From positions 62,540 through 111,573 of the forward strand of contig JAMPAV010000001.1 of assembly GCA_023667055.1 (NCBI GenBank): 49,034 nucleotides of DNA, written 5' to 3'. Shown here piece after piece: positions 1-9,290 of this stretch (its first letter is position 1; each line of letters opens with the position of its first letter). This DNA is from Muribaculum sp. (GTDB lineage: Bacteria; Bacteroidota; Bacteroidia; Bacteroidales; Muribaculaceae). A program made the translations under genes and the position numbers. The notes beneath the pieces were generated by a model, which was given only the letters and a program-made list of their open reading frames with translations, ran no database searches and had not been told where the DNA came from.

Positions 1-305
1 GCCTGCAGGCCAAAAATAGCTCCAAGGCTGCGACCCCAGCCACTGCCATTTTTTTGAGTCGGGGCCTAAGTTGGAAGATATAAGATTGTGACATTAAAAA
101 GTTGGTTAGTCAACTATATACATTTGCTATAAAATATGGAAAAATACGTATATGTTTAAAGCGAATAATTGCAAATTGAAACATAAATAAATTTTATTTT
201 TATTGTTAACATTTATTAACAATAATTTATGCATATATATCGATATTTTATGTAATTTTGCGAAAAATTATACAAAAGGTTGTTAATGATTTCAAATAAA
301 TACTA
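1..305. other. Gene-poor leader region at window start
   Basis: No gene is recognised. The first 60 bases are GC-rich and could be the edge of a neighbouring gene: on minus, an ATG at 49 opens a frame that runs off the window, and on plus one frame stays open to a TGA at 55. Neither short peptide is recognisable. The rest is very AT-rich and serves as leader for the secreted protein gene starting at 306. A Bacteroidota -7 box, TAATTTTG, lies at 253-260, but no clear -33 element is seen at the usual distance. Confidence 0.5.
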
Positions 306-2273
306 ATGAAAAAACTTTTACTTCCACTGTCACTATGTTGTGCATATCTGAATATATATGCAGTGATACCCCAGCTGGTCAACAGCGTGCTATATTCCGA
401 CTTCACTAATGCTATCACGCAAAGCGACAATCTTCCAGAAGGCTGGCACTCAAAAGGCATTGATGCCAAACCATCCGCGCAATGGAATTCTCTCTTCAGC
501 AAATATTCATCCGACAACGCATATTCCCTTATGCTTTCAGGAGGGCAGGAGTCAGCGGTTTTTGCTTATACACCATCCGAATTTCAGGGAAATACTCCTT
601 CCGACCAGTGGCTATACACACCGGAATTCGAGGTGACAGCTGACCCTATGCTAATAACATACACCGTATCAGCTGTCGGAAACACAGTAAGAAACAACTA
701 CAGCATATACATCTCGGAATCCGGACCCTCACAGGAAAACTTCTATGAGATAATGGGAAGCACCATCACCGGAAAAGGAGACAACGCCGCTTCGGAAATA
801 CGCTCATTCGTTCTTGACGGCTATCAGGGTGAGAAAGTTATTCTCGCTTTCGTCAATAACGGCAACACAACCGGAATGATGGGATTCGGAGAAATTTCTG
901 TGGCACCTTTTTATCTCGCCCTCGACAATCCGGACAAATATCGCAACATTATAGTTGACGAAGACCATACCGGATTCACCGTCAATGGTCTCGTGGCTAC
1001 CCCGGTCAACACACGAAACATGAAAGCCGTCCTGCAGACCTCCGCCGGCTACGAATACGAATATAATTTCAGCGGATCCATCAGCGCAACCCCGTCAGAA
1101 ATGACCCTGCGTTTCCCCACCATCGACATGATGGGTCAATCAGCCACTGACTACACTATCACTATTACTCCTGACTACAAGGGCGCGGTCCCGGCTGTAT
1201 TGTCAGGAACCATCAACTACGGTGAGCATACATATCCCGGAGTTCTTGTGCTTGAAGAACTAACCGGCACATGGTGTGGATATTGCACCTACGGAATTGG
1301 TTCCATGGAATACCTGCAGCATACCTACAACGGCACCGACGGACTCGCTATTGGTGTCGCAGTGCATGGCGGCAATGGGGCGGCAGCAGATCCCATGGAG
1401 ATAAAGGAACTTATGTCGCTCACTGAGGCCATGGCCCGTCCGATGGGCTTCAGCGGATACCCACACATGATTGTCAACAGGTCTGCCGGCGGACACCCGG
1501 CGGAAATATTCAAACTCTGCGACCAACTTATAAGCAAAGGCTCATACGCCAATGTTAAAATCTCCGACATTGTCTTTGATGAAAAAACAAGGGAAATGAC
1601 AGTGAAATACAATGCTTTCCTTTCCTTTGATGCTCATGTGGCAAATATCAACGCCCTTGCATACGTGACACAAAACAAGATGTCGGGAGTTGGTAAGGAC
1701 TGGTTCCAGAACAATAATCTATGCAACTACACCACAGAGCAAATTGTGAAAGAAGTTGGTAATGAGGTTGCTCCCTATTATTCAGAATTCATAAATGGCG
1801 CACCTTCACTGATAAAGCTGGAATTCAATGACGTGGCAAGATACGCTTATCCATCTTTCTATGGCGAACGAATGGAAGGAGAATGGACAAAAGACACAGC
1901 AAAGGAATGCGAGATGAAATTCACACTTCCCGCCGATGTCACCGACTGGAGAAATGCCGAAGTTGCAATCATTCTTACCAATTCCAACACTGGCGAGGTT
2001 ATAGCCGGCGACAGGATGCAGGCAACCGGCCTGACCGCTGTCGGAATGATTGAGAATGCCGATGAAATATCTGTAAGCACTTCAGGAAACGAACTGAAGA
2101 TATTTTCTTCCGACGCGGGCAAAGCCGAACTCTTCACCACTGATGGCAGCAAGATAAGCACTCTGGCTATTTCTGCAGGTATGAATACATTCACTCCCGA
2201 TGCAAAAGGACTTTTGATAGTGAAAGTGAATGCAGGATCCAAATCAAAATCATGTAAAATACTATTAATTTAA
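306..2273 (+). CDS. Secreted Omp28-like protein with thioredoxin-type CxxC and type IX-like sorting tail
   Basis: This is a 655-residue exported protein. A signal peptide covers about residues 1-19. Residues 40-200 resemble a choice-of-anchor-J/cleaved-adhesin jelly roll (LPEGW near the start, then a WLYTPEF strand). The middle holds a thioredoxin-like segment with W323-C324-G-Y-C327, as in Omp28-related surface proteins of Bacteroidota, so a redox or disulphide role is possible but unproven. The last 70 or so residues resemble a type A sorting domain of the type IX secretion system. It is followed 10 bases later by a second secreted protein, so the two are probably co-transcribed. Domain calls are inferred from sequence pattern; the substrate is unknown. 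Confidence 0.75.
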   Translation: MKKLLLPLSLCCAYLNIYAVIPQLVNSVLYSDFTNAITQSDNLPEGWHSKGIDAKPSAQWNSLFSKYSSDNAYSLMLSGGQESAVFAYTPSEFQGNTPSDQWLYTPEFEVTADPMLITYTVSAVGNTVRNNYSIYISESGPSQENFYEIMGSTITGKGDNAASEIRSFVLDGYQGEKVILAFVNNGNTTGMMGFGEISVAPFYLALDNPDKYRNIIVDEDHTGFTVNGLVATPVNTRNMKAVLQTSAGYEYEYNFSGSISATPSEMTLRFPTIDMMGQSATDYTITITPDYKGAVPAVLSGTINYGEHTYPGVLVLEELTGTWCGYCTYGIGSMEYLQHTYNGTDGLAIGVAVHGGNGAAADPMEIKELMSLTEAMARPMGFSGYPHMIVNRSAGGHPAEIFKLCDQLISKGSYANVKISDIVFDEKTREMTVKYNAFLSFDAHVANINALAYVTQNKMSGVGKDWFQNNNLCNYTTEQIVKEVGNEVAPYYSEFINGAPSLIKLEFNDVARYAYPSFYGERMEGEWTKDTAKECEMKFTLPADVTDWRNAEVAIILTNSNTGEVIAGDRMQATGLTAVGMIENADEISVSTSGNELKIFSSDAGKAELFTTDGSKISTLAISAGMNTFTPDAKGLLIVKVNAGSKSKSCKILLI

Positions 2274-2283
2274 TAAAACTGTT

Positions 2284-3003
2284 ATGATGAAAAAATTTAC
2301 TTTTGCTGCAATGGCTGCCCTCTTGGCTTCAAGCGCAATGGCAATCAACACCGAACCCGTAATCGACGCCGAAGGCGAGGAAGTGCTCTACACCCAATAC
2401 ATGAATGGCTATTCATTCGGATTTCAAGAAGACCTCGAACTTAAGGATGCGGCTATCTACTTTGCCGACGACAACAAGGTGTATTTCCTGAATATTGATG
2501 GCATGGATTATGACACTTTTGTGGTAGGCGAGAAGAAAGGCAACAAGATTGAAGTGGTCCTTCCGCAGCTTGTGGCCGATGAAGGAATTATGAGAATAAA
2601 CTTCTCAGTGGTTGAGCCCGTTCCGACACCGGAGGATATCCTTGACCTATGGGGTGAGGAAATTGACCCCTATTATGCTCCCGTCAAAGATGCTGAGACT
2701 GTAGTCACTTTCACTATTGCTGAGGATGGCACAATCACACTTGATACACTTCCGGACAACAAGGGAATCGGCTCGGTGGAAGTTCCAAATCTTTCCTATT
2801 TTGACTGCATGTATGCTATCACTGAAATGAAATATACACCAAACATTCCAACAGCTGTTGACTCCGTTGAAAACACGACTGTATCAGAAGAATACTATGA
2901 CCTCAGTGGCCGCTATGTGGCAAATCCGTCAGAGGGCGGAATATATGTCAAGATTGCTACAAAGGCAGATGGCAGCCGCAAAATCAACAAAGTATTTAAA
3001 TAA
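2284..3003 (+). CDS. Small secreted protein with sorting-like C-terminus
   Basis: This is a 239-residue protein with a clear signal peptide (residues 1-20, ending in SSAMA). The mature part is acidic and beta-rich and I do not recognise its family. The C-terminus has the pattern YYDLSGRYV...GGIYVK...KINKVFK, typical of the short sorting tails of type IX cargo. ATG codons occur at 2284 and 2287; the second gives a signal peptide starting MKK and is equally likely. It sits between two larger secreted proteins with similar tails, so a joint surface role is inferred. Function is not known. Confidence 0.7.
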   Translation: MMKKFTFAAMAALLASSAMAINTEPVIDAEGEEVLYTQYMNGYSFGFQEDLELKDAAIYFADDNKVYFLNIDGMDYDTFVVGEKKGNKIEVVLPQLVADEGIMRINFSVVEPVPTPEDILDLWGEEIDPYYAPVKDAETVVTFTIAEDGTITLDTLPDNKGIGSVEVPNLSYFDCMYAITEMKYTPNIPTAVDSVENTTVSEEYYDLSGRYVANPSEGGIYVKIATKADGSRKINKVFK

Positions 3004-3057
3004 TTCAACTTTCAGTTGAGGTTTATGGGTTTATAAACCCATAAACCCAAAGTAAAG
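3003..3057. repeat. Stem-loop followed by palindromic TTTATGGG array
   Basis: A small stem-loop (CAACT/AGTTG, 3006-3018) directly follows the stop codon. It is followed by a palindromic array built from GGTTTATGGGTTTATAAACC-type units. The same design (variable stem-loop, then 7-8-nt direct repeats) recurs at 9196, 24614, 26680 and 48958. Confidence 0.7.
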
Positions 3058-3065
3058 AGTCCAAC

Positions 3066-6000
3066 ATGAAAATTCTAAAAACATTAGGTATTTTACTAAC
3101 GGCTCTGTGTCTTCCCTGCATGTCGCAGGCTCAGATCACAATCCAGGAGGCCAAGACCCTTATAAAAGAGGGTAAGGCCAAGAAATTACCGGAATACAAA
3201 ATTTTTAGGGATTGCACAGATTCCGGCATCAAAATACCCAATGCATCTGATGCATTGGTTGGCACTGTGAAGACCGACAAAAAAGATTCTTCTTCCGAAG
3301 AGGGACTCATCAAGCAATCTTTCAAGGTCCCCTCTAAGGTCACAAACGGCGGGTCGGAGGTTTATGGTTTTTGCCGATACAGTGAAGACGAGACAGTGAT
3401 GCCCGTCGGTCTCTACTATATAGAACCGAATGGACTTCTACCTATGTGGGAGGATGAGTTCTACTATACGGAATTTTATACTCTCAACAACGGTTTTCTC
3501 TACAATGGCAGTCTTATAGGCACAGCCACATACGCATTCATGGGATACATGTTCGGATATTCACGTCTGGTGATTGACTTCGAGACAGGTCGCATTATAA
3601 GCCGCACTGATTACGATTTCCAAAACCCTGATGTCATAACCTACGAGCTTATTGCTTACAACACAAACGACGGTTGCGTGTATGGAACAGCCCGGGCTAA
3701 CGATGGGAAATACCATTGGTATCGCACCTCAATGGAAGATCTTGGAAGTGGCGACGACTTGGGTGTGACCAGTCCTGACATTACATCTCTTTGCTATAAT
3801 GAAATTGACAATGCCTTTTACGGCACAGACCTTAACGGCTATTTTGTGAAAATCGACCTTGAGGGCAACTGCACACAGCTTTTCAAGCTGGATGCCTCCG
3901 ACATCAACTTCAAATCAATGGCATCGCTTGTGTATTGTCCGGTAGAGAAACTTTACTATACAAATCTCCGATCCACCGGCTACGGCTATATTATGGCCAT
4001 TGATGCTGAGAAAAAAGTGATTGTCAGCAAAGACAGAATGCCCGTAAAGGCTCAGTTCAGCGTGATGGTCACCACCGATGAAGTGGTAGAGAATCCCATG
4101 AAACCGCTTGCCCCTCAAATCAAGAGCCTCACTTTTGAAGATGGAAGCACCACGGGATACGGAGATTTTGTCATGCCCTCTATTTCTGTAAGCGATCAAC
4201 CTCTTGCAGGTGAAATTCTGGCTTATCCAAGTGTCAATGGTGTGATGGTTGCCCCTGAAGGTATTCTATCGGCCCCCGGTGAAACACTCAGGGTTGATTT
4301 CACAGATCTTCCCGAGGGCAGGAACACTTTCAAGATGTTTGTCAGATATGATGGCATCTCAAGCCGCACTGCCACTGAGACAATCTATCTCGGCAATGAT
4401 GTGCCGTTGGCTCCAAAGAACGTGCAAATCAATGATTCTTTGGTGAGATGGTCGGCCGTTCGCAAAGGTGTCAACGATGCATTCCTTGCAAGGAATGAAC
4501 TCAGATACAAGGTATATGTCAATGATGAATACATCGGGGAGACAGAAAACACAAGAATGCCTATATCGCTTCCAAAAGACAAGGAATATGCACTCTACAC
4601 AGCCAAGGTGATTGCAGTTTGCCGTGGTAAGGAATCGGAACCCGCTTTTTCAAGTGGATTGGCTTCAGGCGCACCTTTCAATCTGCCTCTCTATATCATA
4701 CCGACAGAGGAGCAATCAAACCTCTGCAGCATCTCCAACAGCAATATGGACGAGGCCATGTGGTGGTATAACGACTACTACGATGCTTTCGTGATGGGCT
4801 ACAATGACTATAGGAAGAGCGACGACTGGGTGATTATGCCTCCTTTTGAAGTGAAGGACACTGAAAAGTATTATCAGCTTTCCTTTGAGATTGCAAGGGC
4901 AAGCCAGAAATATACTGAGGAGTTCCTGAGCGTATATACCGGAACTTCCAACAAGCCGGAAAGCATGACCAACGAAATAATGGCTCCGTTCTCCCCCATC
5001 AACTACGGCACTACCTACGACAAATACATAATACCTTTCAAGGTGGGTGTAGATGGTGGATGCCATGTAGGATTCCATTGCACGTCTGATGCCGGACAGT
5101 ATGGCATGCGTCTCAAGAATATTTTCATCGTTGACAACAACATCACGGATGAATCCCCGGCTCAGGTGCTCAACCTTGACATACAGCCCTACGAGGCCGG
5201 TGAACTGAAGGCCGATATTTCGTTTAATCTTCCCCGAAAAACCCTCTTCGGCGATCAGCTTCCAAAGGATGTGGAGGTAAGCGCTATAATAATGGGCGTG
5301 GATACAATCACCGTCAGCGGTCGTCCGGGTGAAAGGATGAAAGCAGTCATACCCACTCACCAGGGCAGAAACGTCATCAGCGTCATGACCAAACTCGGCG
5401 ATTTGGGTTCGGTGGAGACAGAAGCCACTGTCGTCACAGGTGTGATGCAACCCGAGACACCGGTAGTAAACGGACTCACCATTGCTCCCGACATGCAGAG
5501 CATGACAATGACTTGGAAACCGGTCACCACCGGCATGGAAGGTGGCTACGTAGTTCCTGAGGATATCACCTACGTCATCTATCAGCAGAAACAGACTGTG
5601 CTGGGTGCGGATTATTGGGATGAGATAGCTAACGTGGGCACAGCCACAAGCTACACCTTCGTATGCGAACCCGGTGCACCCCTCGACTTGGTCACTATCG
5701 GAGTGGCATCCTTCAATGCAGCGGGTACCAACGGTTATGTAGGTGCGGGACAAGGTCAGGTAGGCACACCATATACAGTACCGATGGAGGAGGATTTCTC
5801 AAAAGGATATATCAACCTGAATCCATGGTTGATACTTGACCCGAACCCATCTTACTCAGCCGAATATGAGGTGATCGAGACAGTGGAGGTTGGCAATTTC
5901 GACACAGACGCCGAGTATCTCATGATAGGTCAGGGTGAGAAAGGGTCGAAGGGTCGCCTTGCAGTGCCACGTTTCACTTCCATGGATCTTCAGAATGCCA

Positions 6001-6479
6001 ATATCTCAATGACTGTATATACCGGAGCAAAGGCTGCCCCGATGACAATATACGCCGGTTATCAGGGGGCCCAGAAGCTTTTGGTGATGGGAAATATCGA
6101 AGCCAATCCGGAAGGTCCAGAATTCTCTACGGTGACGTTCAACATACCGGAACAGGCCATGGGACATTATTGGGTGCAGATCTATATTGACTCCGAATTC
6201 AAGGAAGAGGACCAACTTTTCATGATGCAGAATATAAGCGTTCAGCCTGGCGAATACACCGCTGTATCTACTCTCGGAGAAGAAAAAGTGAAGGTGTCAG
6301 GAGCCACCGGACAGATTATAGTGGAAGGATGCGAAAACAAGCAAGTCAGCATTACATCTTCCGACGGCATGGTGTTTGCAAATGAGACAGTGACTTCAAA
6401 TGTCAAGACATACCCGCTTGCCAAGGGTATATATGTAGTGACAGTAGGAAGCAAATCCTTTAAGATTGCAGTGAAATAA
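3066..6479 (+). CDS. Large secreted multidomain protein (adhesin-like) with sorting tail
   Basis: This is a 1137-residue protein with a signal peptide (about 1-22, ending in CMSQA). The N-terminal third (about 90-340) looks like a repeated beta-structure, possibly a propeller. The middle has fibronectin-III-like stretches (PLAPKNVQIN..., PETPVVNGLTIAP) alternating with jelly-roll choice-of-anchor segments (LCSISNSNMDEAMWWYND and the segment near 905-1060). The last 75 residues form a type IX-like sorting domain ending KGIYVVTVGSKSFKIAVK. It is probably a cell-surface binding or adhesion protein; no catalytic motif was seen. It is the third sorted protein in a row, and a strong terminator follows at 6504. 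Confidence 0.7.
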   Translation: MKILKTLGILLTALCLPCMSQAQITIQEAKTLIKEGKAKKLPEYKIFRDCTDSGIKIPNASDALVGTVKTDKKDSSSEEGLIKQSFKVPSKVTNGGSEVYGFCRYSEDETVMPVGLYYIEPNGLLPMWEDEFYYTEFYTLNNGFLYNGSLIGTATYAFMGYMFGYSRLVIDFETGRIISRTDYDFQNPDVITYELIAYNTNDGCVYGTARANDGKYHWYRTSMEDLGSGDDLGVTSPDITSLCYNEIDNAFYGTDLNGYFVKIDLEGNCTQLFKLDASDINFKSMASLVYCPVEKLYYTNLRSTGYGYIMAIDAEKKVIVSKDRMPVKAQFSVMVTTDEVVENPMKPLAPQIKSLTFEDGSTTGYGDFVMPSISVSDQPLAGEILAYPSVNGVMVAPEGILSAPGETLRVDFTDLPEGRNTFKMFVRYDGISSRTATETIYLGNDVPLAPKNVQINDSLVRWSAVRKGVNDAFLARNELRYKVYVNDEYIGETENTRMPISLPKDKEYALYTAKVIAVCRGKESEPAFSSGLASGAPFNLPLYIIPTEEQSNLCSISNSNMDEAMWWYNDYYDAFVMGYNDYRKSDDWVIMPPFEVKDTEKYYQLSFEIARASQKYTEEFLSVYTGTSNKPESMTNEIMAPFSPINYGTTYDKYIIPFKVGVDGGCHVGFHCTSDAGQYGMRLKNIFIVDNNITDESPAQVLNLDIQPYEAGELKADISFNLPRKTLFGDQLPKDVEVSAIIMGVDTITVSGRPGERMKAVIPTHQGRNVISVMTKLGDLGSVETEATVVTGVMQPETPVVNGLTIAPDMQSMTMTWKPVTTGMEGGYVVPEDITYVIYQQKQTVLGADYWDEIANVGTATSYTFVCEPGAPLDLVTIGVASFNAAGTNGYVGAGQGQVGTPYTVPMEEDFSKGYINLNPWLILDPNPSYSAEYEVIETVEVGNFDTDAEYLMIGQGEKGSKGRLAVPRFTSMDLQNANISMTVYTGAKAAPMTIYAGYQGAQKLLVMGNIEANPEGPEFSTVTFNIPEQAMGHYWVQIYIDSEFKEEDQLFMMQNISVQPGEYTAVSTLGEEKVKVSGATGQIIVEGCENKQVSITSSDGMVFANETVTSNVKTYPLAKGIYVVTVGSKSFKIAVK

Positions 6480-6503
6480 TGGTCATCTTACAATAAAGCA
6501 AAG

Positions 6504-6533
6504 GCCGCCCACTTCCCCAAGTGAGCGGCTTTT
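6504..6533 (+). terminator. Intrinsic terminator after the secreted-protein cluster
   Basis: An 11-bp stem with one mismatch (GCCGCCCACTT / AAGTGAGCGGC), a CCCC loop and a T-run. It lies 25 bases after the stop at 6479 and separates the + cluster from the convergent - gene ending at 6569. Confidence 0.85.
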
Positions 6534-6546
6534 ACTTTTTACTCAT

Positions 6547-6578
6547 TACTTATCACTTGCTATACTTATCACTTGCTA
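6547..6578. repeat. Tandem duplication of a 16-mer at the 3' end of the plug gene
   Basis: ACTTATCACTTGCTAT occurs twice back to back. The second copy overlaps the stop codon of the minus-strand plug protein gene, so the 3' end of that gene has been duplicated into the intergenic space. Confidence 0.8.
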
Positions 6579-7264
6579 TGGTTCTTCATGGTGACAAGTA
6601 TGGCACCGTTGGCACCTCTAGAACCATACTGGGACGCATCCTTCAGCACTTCCACATGATCCACATCCTGAAGACTGATGTGGTCGATGGAATTAATCTG
6701 CACCCCGTCCACCATATAAAGAGGTTCACTTGAAAGCATCAGTGATCTCTGACCTCTGATGTTGACTGAATAATTGCCACGGCTTCCGGTAATGGTAAGT
6801 CCGGCCACCATACCTTTCAGCGCACCAAGTATATCACGCTCACCCGTTGCTCTCAATTGCTCCCCGCTAATTCCTGAGCTCACACCGGTAAATTCGCGGC
6901 GTTTCACGTATCCGTAACCTGTATTAGCGAGTTCCTCGTCATACTCAACCTTCGGCGCGATACCAACTTCATTTGCAAGAACTATCTTCATGCTCTTTTT
7001 TCCCTCTACTGGTATGCGGATTTTCTTTTTCTTTTTCAACTCTATCGTAATGGTGTCGTCAGCCTCCACGTTGGTAAGCCCGAAACGTCCCTGTTTGTCG
7101 GTTGTGGCATACCGTTTTGGATTCTTCACATATATCTTTACCTTCTTCACAGGCTGCAGTGTATTGTCGAGAAGCAGTCCGTTGAACGGCACATCTTCCT
7201 CGGCATGTATCACCAAAGGGATTGCCATAAATGTCATTCCAAGAAATTTAAAAATCCGCTGCAT
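6569..7264 (-). CDS. TonB-dependent receptor plug protein lacking the beta-barrel
   Basis: This is a 231-residue exported protein. Signal peptide about 1-21; a carboxypeptidase-regulatory-like domain about 28-95 (PFNGLLLDNTLQPVKKVKIY); then a TonB receptor plug domain about 130-229 with the usual GMVAGLTI, VNIRGQRSL, LYMVDGVQI, VEVLKDASQYGSRGANGAILV landmarks. SusC proteins continue with a barrel of some 700 residues, but here the protein ends right after the plug. The frame is intact with a clean stop, so it may be a genuine stand-alone plug rather than a fragment. It begins 8 bases after the stop of the cstA-like gene on the same strand and is probably co-transcribed with it. Its role is unknown. 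Confidence 0.75.
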   Translation of the reverse strand: MQRIFKFLGMTFMAIPLVIHAEEDVPFNGLLLDNTLQPVKKVKIYVKNPKRYATTDKQGRFGLTNVEADDTITIELKKKKKIRIPVEGKKSMKIVLANEVGIAPKVEYDEELANTGYGYVKRREFTGVSSGISGEQLRATGERDILGALKGMVAGLTITGSRGNYSVNIRGQRSLMLSSEPLYMVDGVQINSIDHISLQDVDHVEVLKDASQYGSRGANGAILVTMKNHSK

Positions 7265-7272
7265 ATCAAAAT

Positions 7273-8727
7273 TTATATTGTTTCAGTATCGAGAGTCAAC
7301 TGACGCTGCCATTTGATAAAAATAAAAGTGCATGCCAACATTGTCAACATACCAATTACCTCACTTGCAAAGAGAGGCAATCCAACACCCTCCACGTATG
7401 CCCCGAGAGGTGCATAGCAAATGAACGACACGCATAAAGCCGTCATGAACATGGCAGGAATCATAGTGATCAGATAAGCCTTCCCGTAGCGTGCAAGATA
7501 CACACTGCAAGCCCACAAAGTGAATATAGAAAGGGTCTGGTTGCACCACGCGAAGTATCGCCACAGGACATCGAAATTTATATTAAGAAGCAAGAAGCAA
7601 ACACCCACTACAGGCAAGGTGACCAACAGACGCTTTATGAATTTCTTCTGTTCAAGCCCTATTGAATCGGCAATAATCAGTCGCAGGCTTCGCATTGCAG
7701 TGTCGCCTGTGGTGATAGGGGCCGCTATCACACCAAGTATGGCAAGAATACCACCAAACGTGCCAAGCCATGTCACACACACATCATGCACCAGAATGCC
7801 GGCATCTGAGCCGTTTTCGGCCATGTATCCGGCAAGTTTCTCATAGCCTCCTGTAAAAGCTATCGCAGCAGCAGCCCATATAAGAGCCACTATTCCTTCC
7901 GACACCATGGCACCGTAGAAAACCTTTCGTCCATGCTTCTCATTGTTAAGGCAACGGGCCATCATGGGACTCTGGGTGGCATGGAAGCCTGAGATTGCAC
8001 CACACGCAATCGAAATACACATCATGGGCAATATGGGGGCCGACTCTCCGGCCGGATGTCTGTTGAATAATCCGTCGGAAAATCCATCGGGAATTACAAC
8101 TCCATTGAATATCATATATCCCATTATGCCGACAGCCATGAAAAGAAGGGCGAAACCAAACAGTGGATACAGATTGCCTATCAGTTTATCCACAGGCAAG
8201 AGAGTGGCCAATATGTAGTAAAGGAAAATGCAGCTTGCCCAGAAAGTGGCATTGAGATTTTCAGGTGTGAGCGTGGCAAGCAGATTGGCCGGTGTGCGCA
8301 CAAACACAGCTATGACCATCACAAGCAAAACACAAGTGAACACACTCATCACCATCTTTACCTTTTTGCCAAGCTCACTGCCTACAATTTCCGGCAATGA
8401 TTTGCCTCCGAGTCTGAGTGAAATCATGCCTGAAATGAAGTCATGTACTGCTCCTGCGAATATAGTCCCAAGCACTATCCACAGAAATGCCGACGGCCCA
8501 TACATTATGCCCATTATGGCACCGAATATCGGGCCCACTCCGGCTATATTAAGAAATTGAATCAGATATACTCTCCATGTGGGCATCTCCACATAGTCGA
8601 TGCCGTCGGCCATAGTGGTGGCAGGAGTCTTCCGTCGGGGATCTGTCTTAAACACCCTCTCCACAATGCCGCCATAAAGAAAATATCCCGCTATTAATGC
8701 TACAAGCGCTATCAAAAAAGATGTCAT
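7273..8727 (-). CDS. cstA: Carbon starvation protein CstA-like peptide/pyruvate transporter
   Basis: This is a 484-residue polytopic inner-membrane protein of the CstA/BtsT family, which imports peptides or pyruvate under carbon limitation. Family landmarks include MPTWRVYLIQFLNIAGVGPI, GAVHDFISGMISLR, ACGAISGFHATQSPM and GDTAMRSLRLIIAD. It is some 200 residues shorter than the E. coli CstA, as in many Bacteroidota homologues. The frame is open further upstream, but the start at 8727 (MTSFLIAL) puts the first membrane helix at the N-terminus and is preferred. A -7 box TATCTTTG lies upstream at 8766-8773. The next gene downstream encodes the plug-only protein. Confidence 0.9.
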   Translation of the reverse strand: MTSFLIALVALIAGYFLYGGIVERVFKTDPRRKTPATTMADGIDYVEMPTWRVYLIQFLNIAGVGPIFGAIMGIMYGPSAFLWIVLGTIFAGAVHDFISGMISLRLGGKSLPEIVGSELGKKVKMVMSVFTCVLLVMVIAVFVRTPANLLATLTPENLNATFWASCIFLYYILATLLPVDKLIGNLYPLFGFALLFMAVGIMGYMIFNGVVIPDGFSDGLFNRHPAGESAPILPMMCISIACGAISGFHATQSPMMARCLNNEKHGRKVFYGAMVSEGIVALIWAAAAIAFTGGYEKLAGYMAENGSDAGILVHDVCVTWLGTFGGILAILGVIAAPITTGDTAMRSLRLIIADSIGLEQKKFIKRLLVTLPVVGVCFLLLNINFDVLWRYFAWCNQTLSIFTLWACSVYLARYGKAYLITMIPAMFMTALCVSFICYAPLGAYVEGVGLPLFASEVIGMLTMLACTFIFIKWQRQLTLDTETI

Positions 8728-8765
8728 ATATATTGTTTTATTGAGCAAGATACAGAATGAAATCA

Positions 8766-8773
8766 CAAAGATA
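8766..8773 (-). promoter_or_regulatory. -7 box TATCTTTG of the cstA gene
   Basis: Matches the Bacteroidota TAnnTTTG element on the minus strand, 38 bases upstream of the chosen start. No TTG at the ideal distance, so confidence is moderate. Confidence 0.5.
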
Positions 8774-8817
8774 CAACAAAATTCCCATTTTAAGAATTTG
8801 TCAGATAAAATTTAACT

Positions 8818-9183
8818 TTATTTGGCAAGTGAGGTACCAAGAAAACATGCGGCAACACCGAGGATGATGCTAAGGGTTATATAAAGAAGGCAGAGTAGCC
8901 ATTGTCCCTGACGCAGCAATTCGAGGTTATCATTGCTGAATGTGGAGAAGGTAGTGAAACCACCGCATAAACCGGCTGTCAGGAAAAGACGCAATTCAGC
9001 CGACATGTTCAGTTTTGATGAAAGGGCATAAAACAAGCCTATCAAAAAACTTCCTACAATATTCACTGTGAAAGTGGCCCAGGGAAAATTATAGATTGAG
9101 ATGCGCTCATGCATGAGCATCTGCACGCCATATCTCATCACACTTCCCAATCCCCCTCCTATAAAAATTGCTATGTAATTCAT
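8818..9183 (-). CDS. crcB: Fluoride channel CrcB/Fluc
   Basis: This is a 121-residue four-helix membrane protein of the CrcB/Fluc family, which works as a dual-topology dimer to export fluoride. Visible landmarks are the N-terminal GGGLGSVMRYG, the WATFTVNIVGSFLIG helix and the GLCGGFTTFSTFS signature that carries the pore residues. Length is normal for the family. The gene is on the same strand as cstA, about 90 bases upstream of it. I looked for a fluoride riboswitch before the start and did not see one; the leader instead holds a short stem-loop and AAGGTTAA repeats. Confidence 0.93.
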   Translation of the reverse strand: MNYIAIFIGGGLGSVMRYGVQMLMHERISIYNFPWATFTVNIVGSFLIGLFYALSSKLNMSAELRLFLTAGLCGGFTTFSTFSNDNLELLRQGQWLLCLLYITLSIILGVAACFLGTSLAK

Positions 9184-9195
9184 TTGATTAATTTA

Positions 9196-9250
9196 TAAAC
9201 TTTCGCAAGCTGAAGTTGAAGGTTAAAAGGTTAAAAGTTTAGGAGTTTAA
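9196..9250. repeat. Stem-loop plus AAGGTTAAA direct repeats
   Basis: An AACTT...AAGTT stem-loop is followed by GAAGGTTAAAAGGTTAAAAG-type repeats. It belongs to the same composite design as the elements at 3003, 24614, 26680 and 48958. Confidence 0.6.
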
Positions 9251-9290
9251 TCTGCCTATTGATGTGTTTCATACAGAAGGCATTGCTTTA

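Noticed and set aside
1..55. Partial gene at the window edge
   Set aside because: Open on both strands but too short to recognise; not called as a gene.
4716..5753. Long minus-strand open frame (345 codons) opposite the large secreted protein
   Set aside because: It lies fully antisense to a convincing gene, has His/Cys/Val-rich shadow composition and no recognisable domain.
9184..9290. Fluoride riboswitch before crcB
   Set aside because: The expected compact pseudoknot layout is not seen; the leader holds only a short stem-loop and AAGGTTAA repeats.
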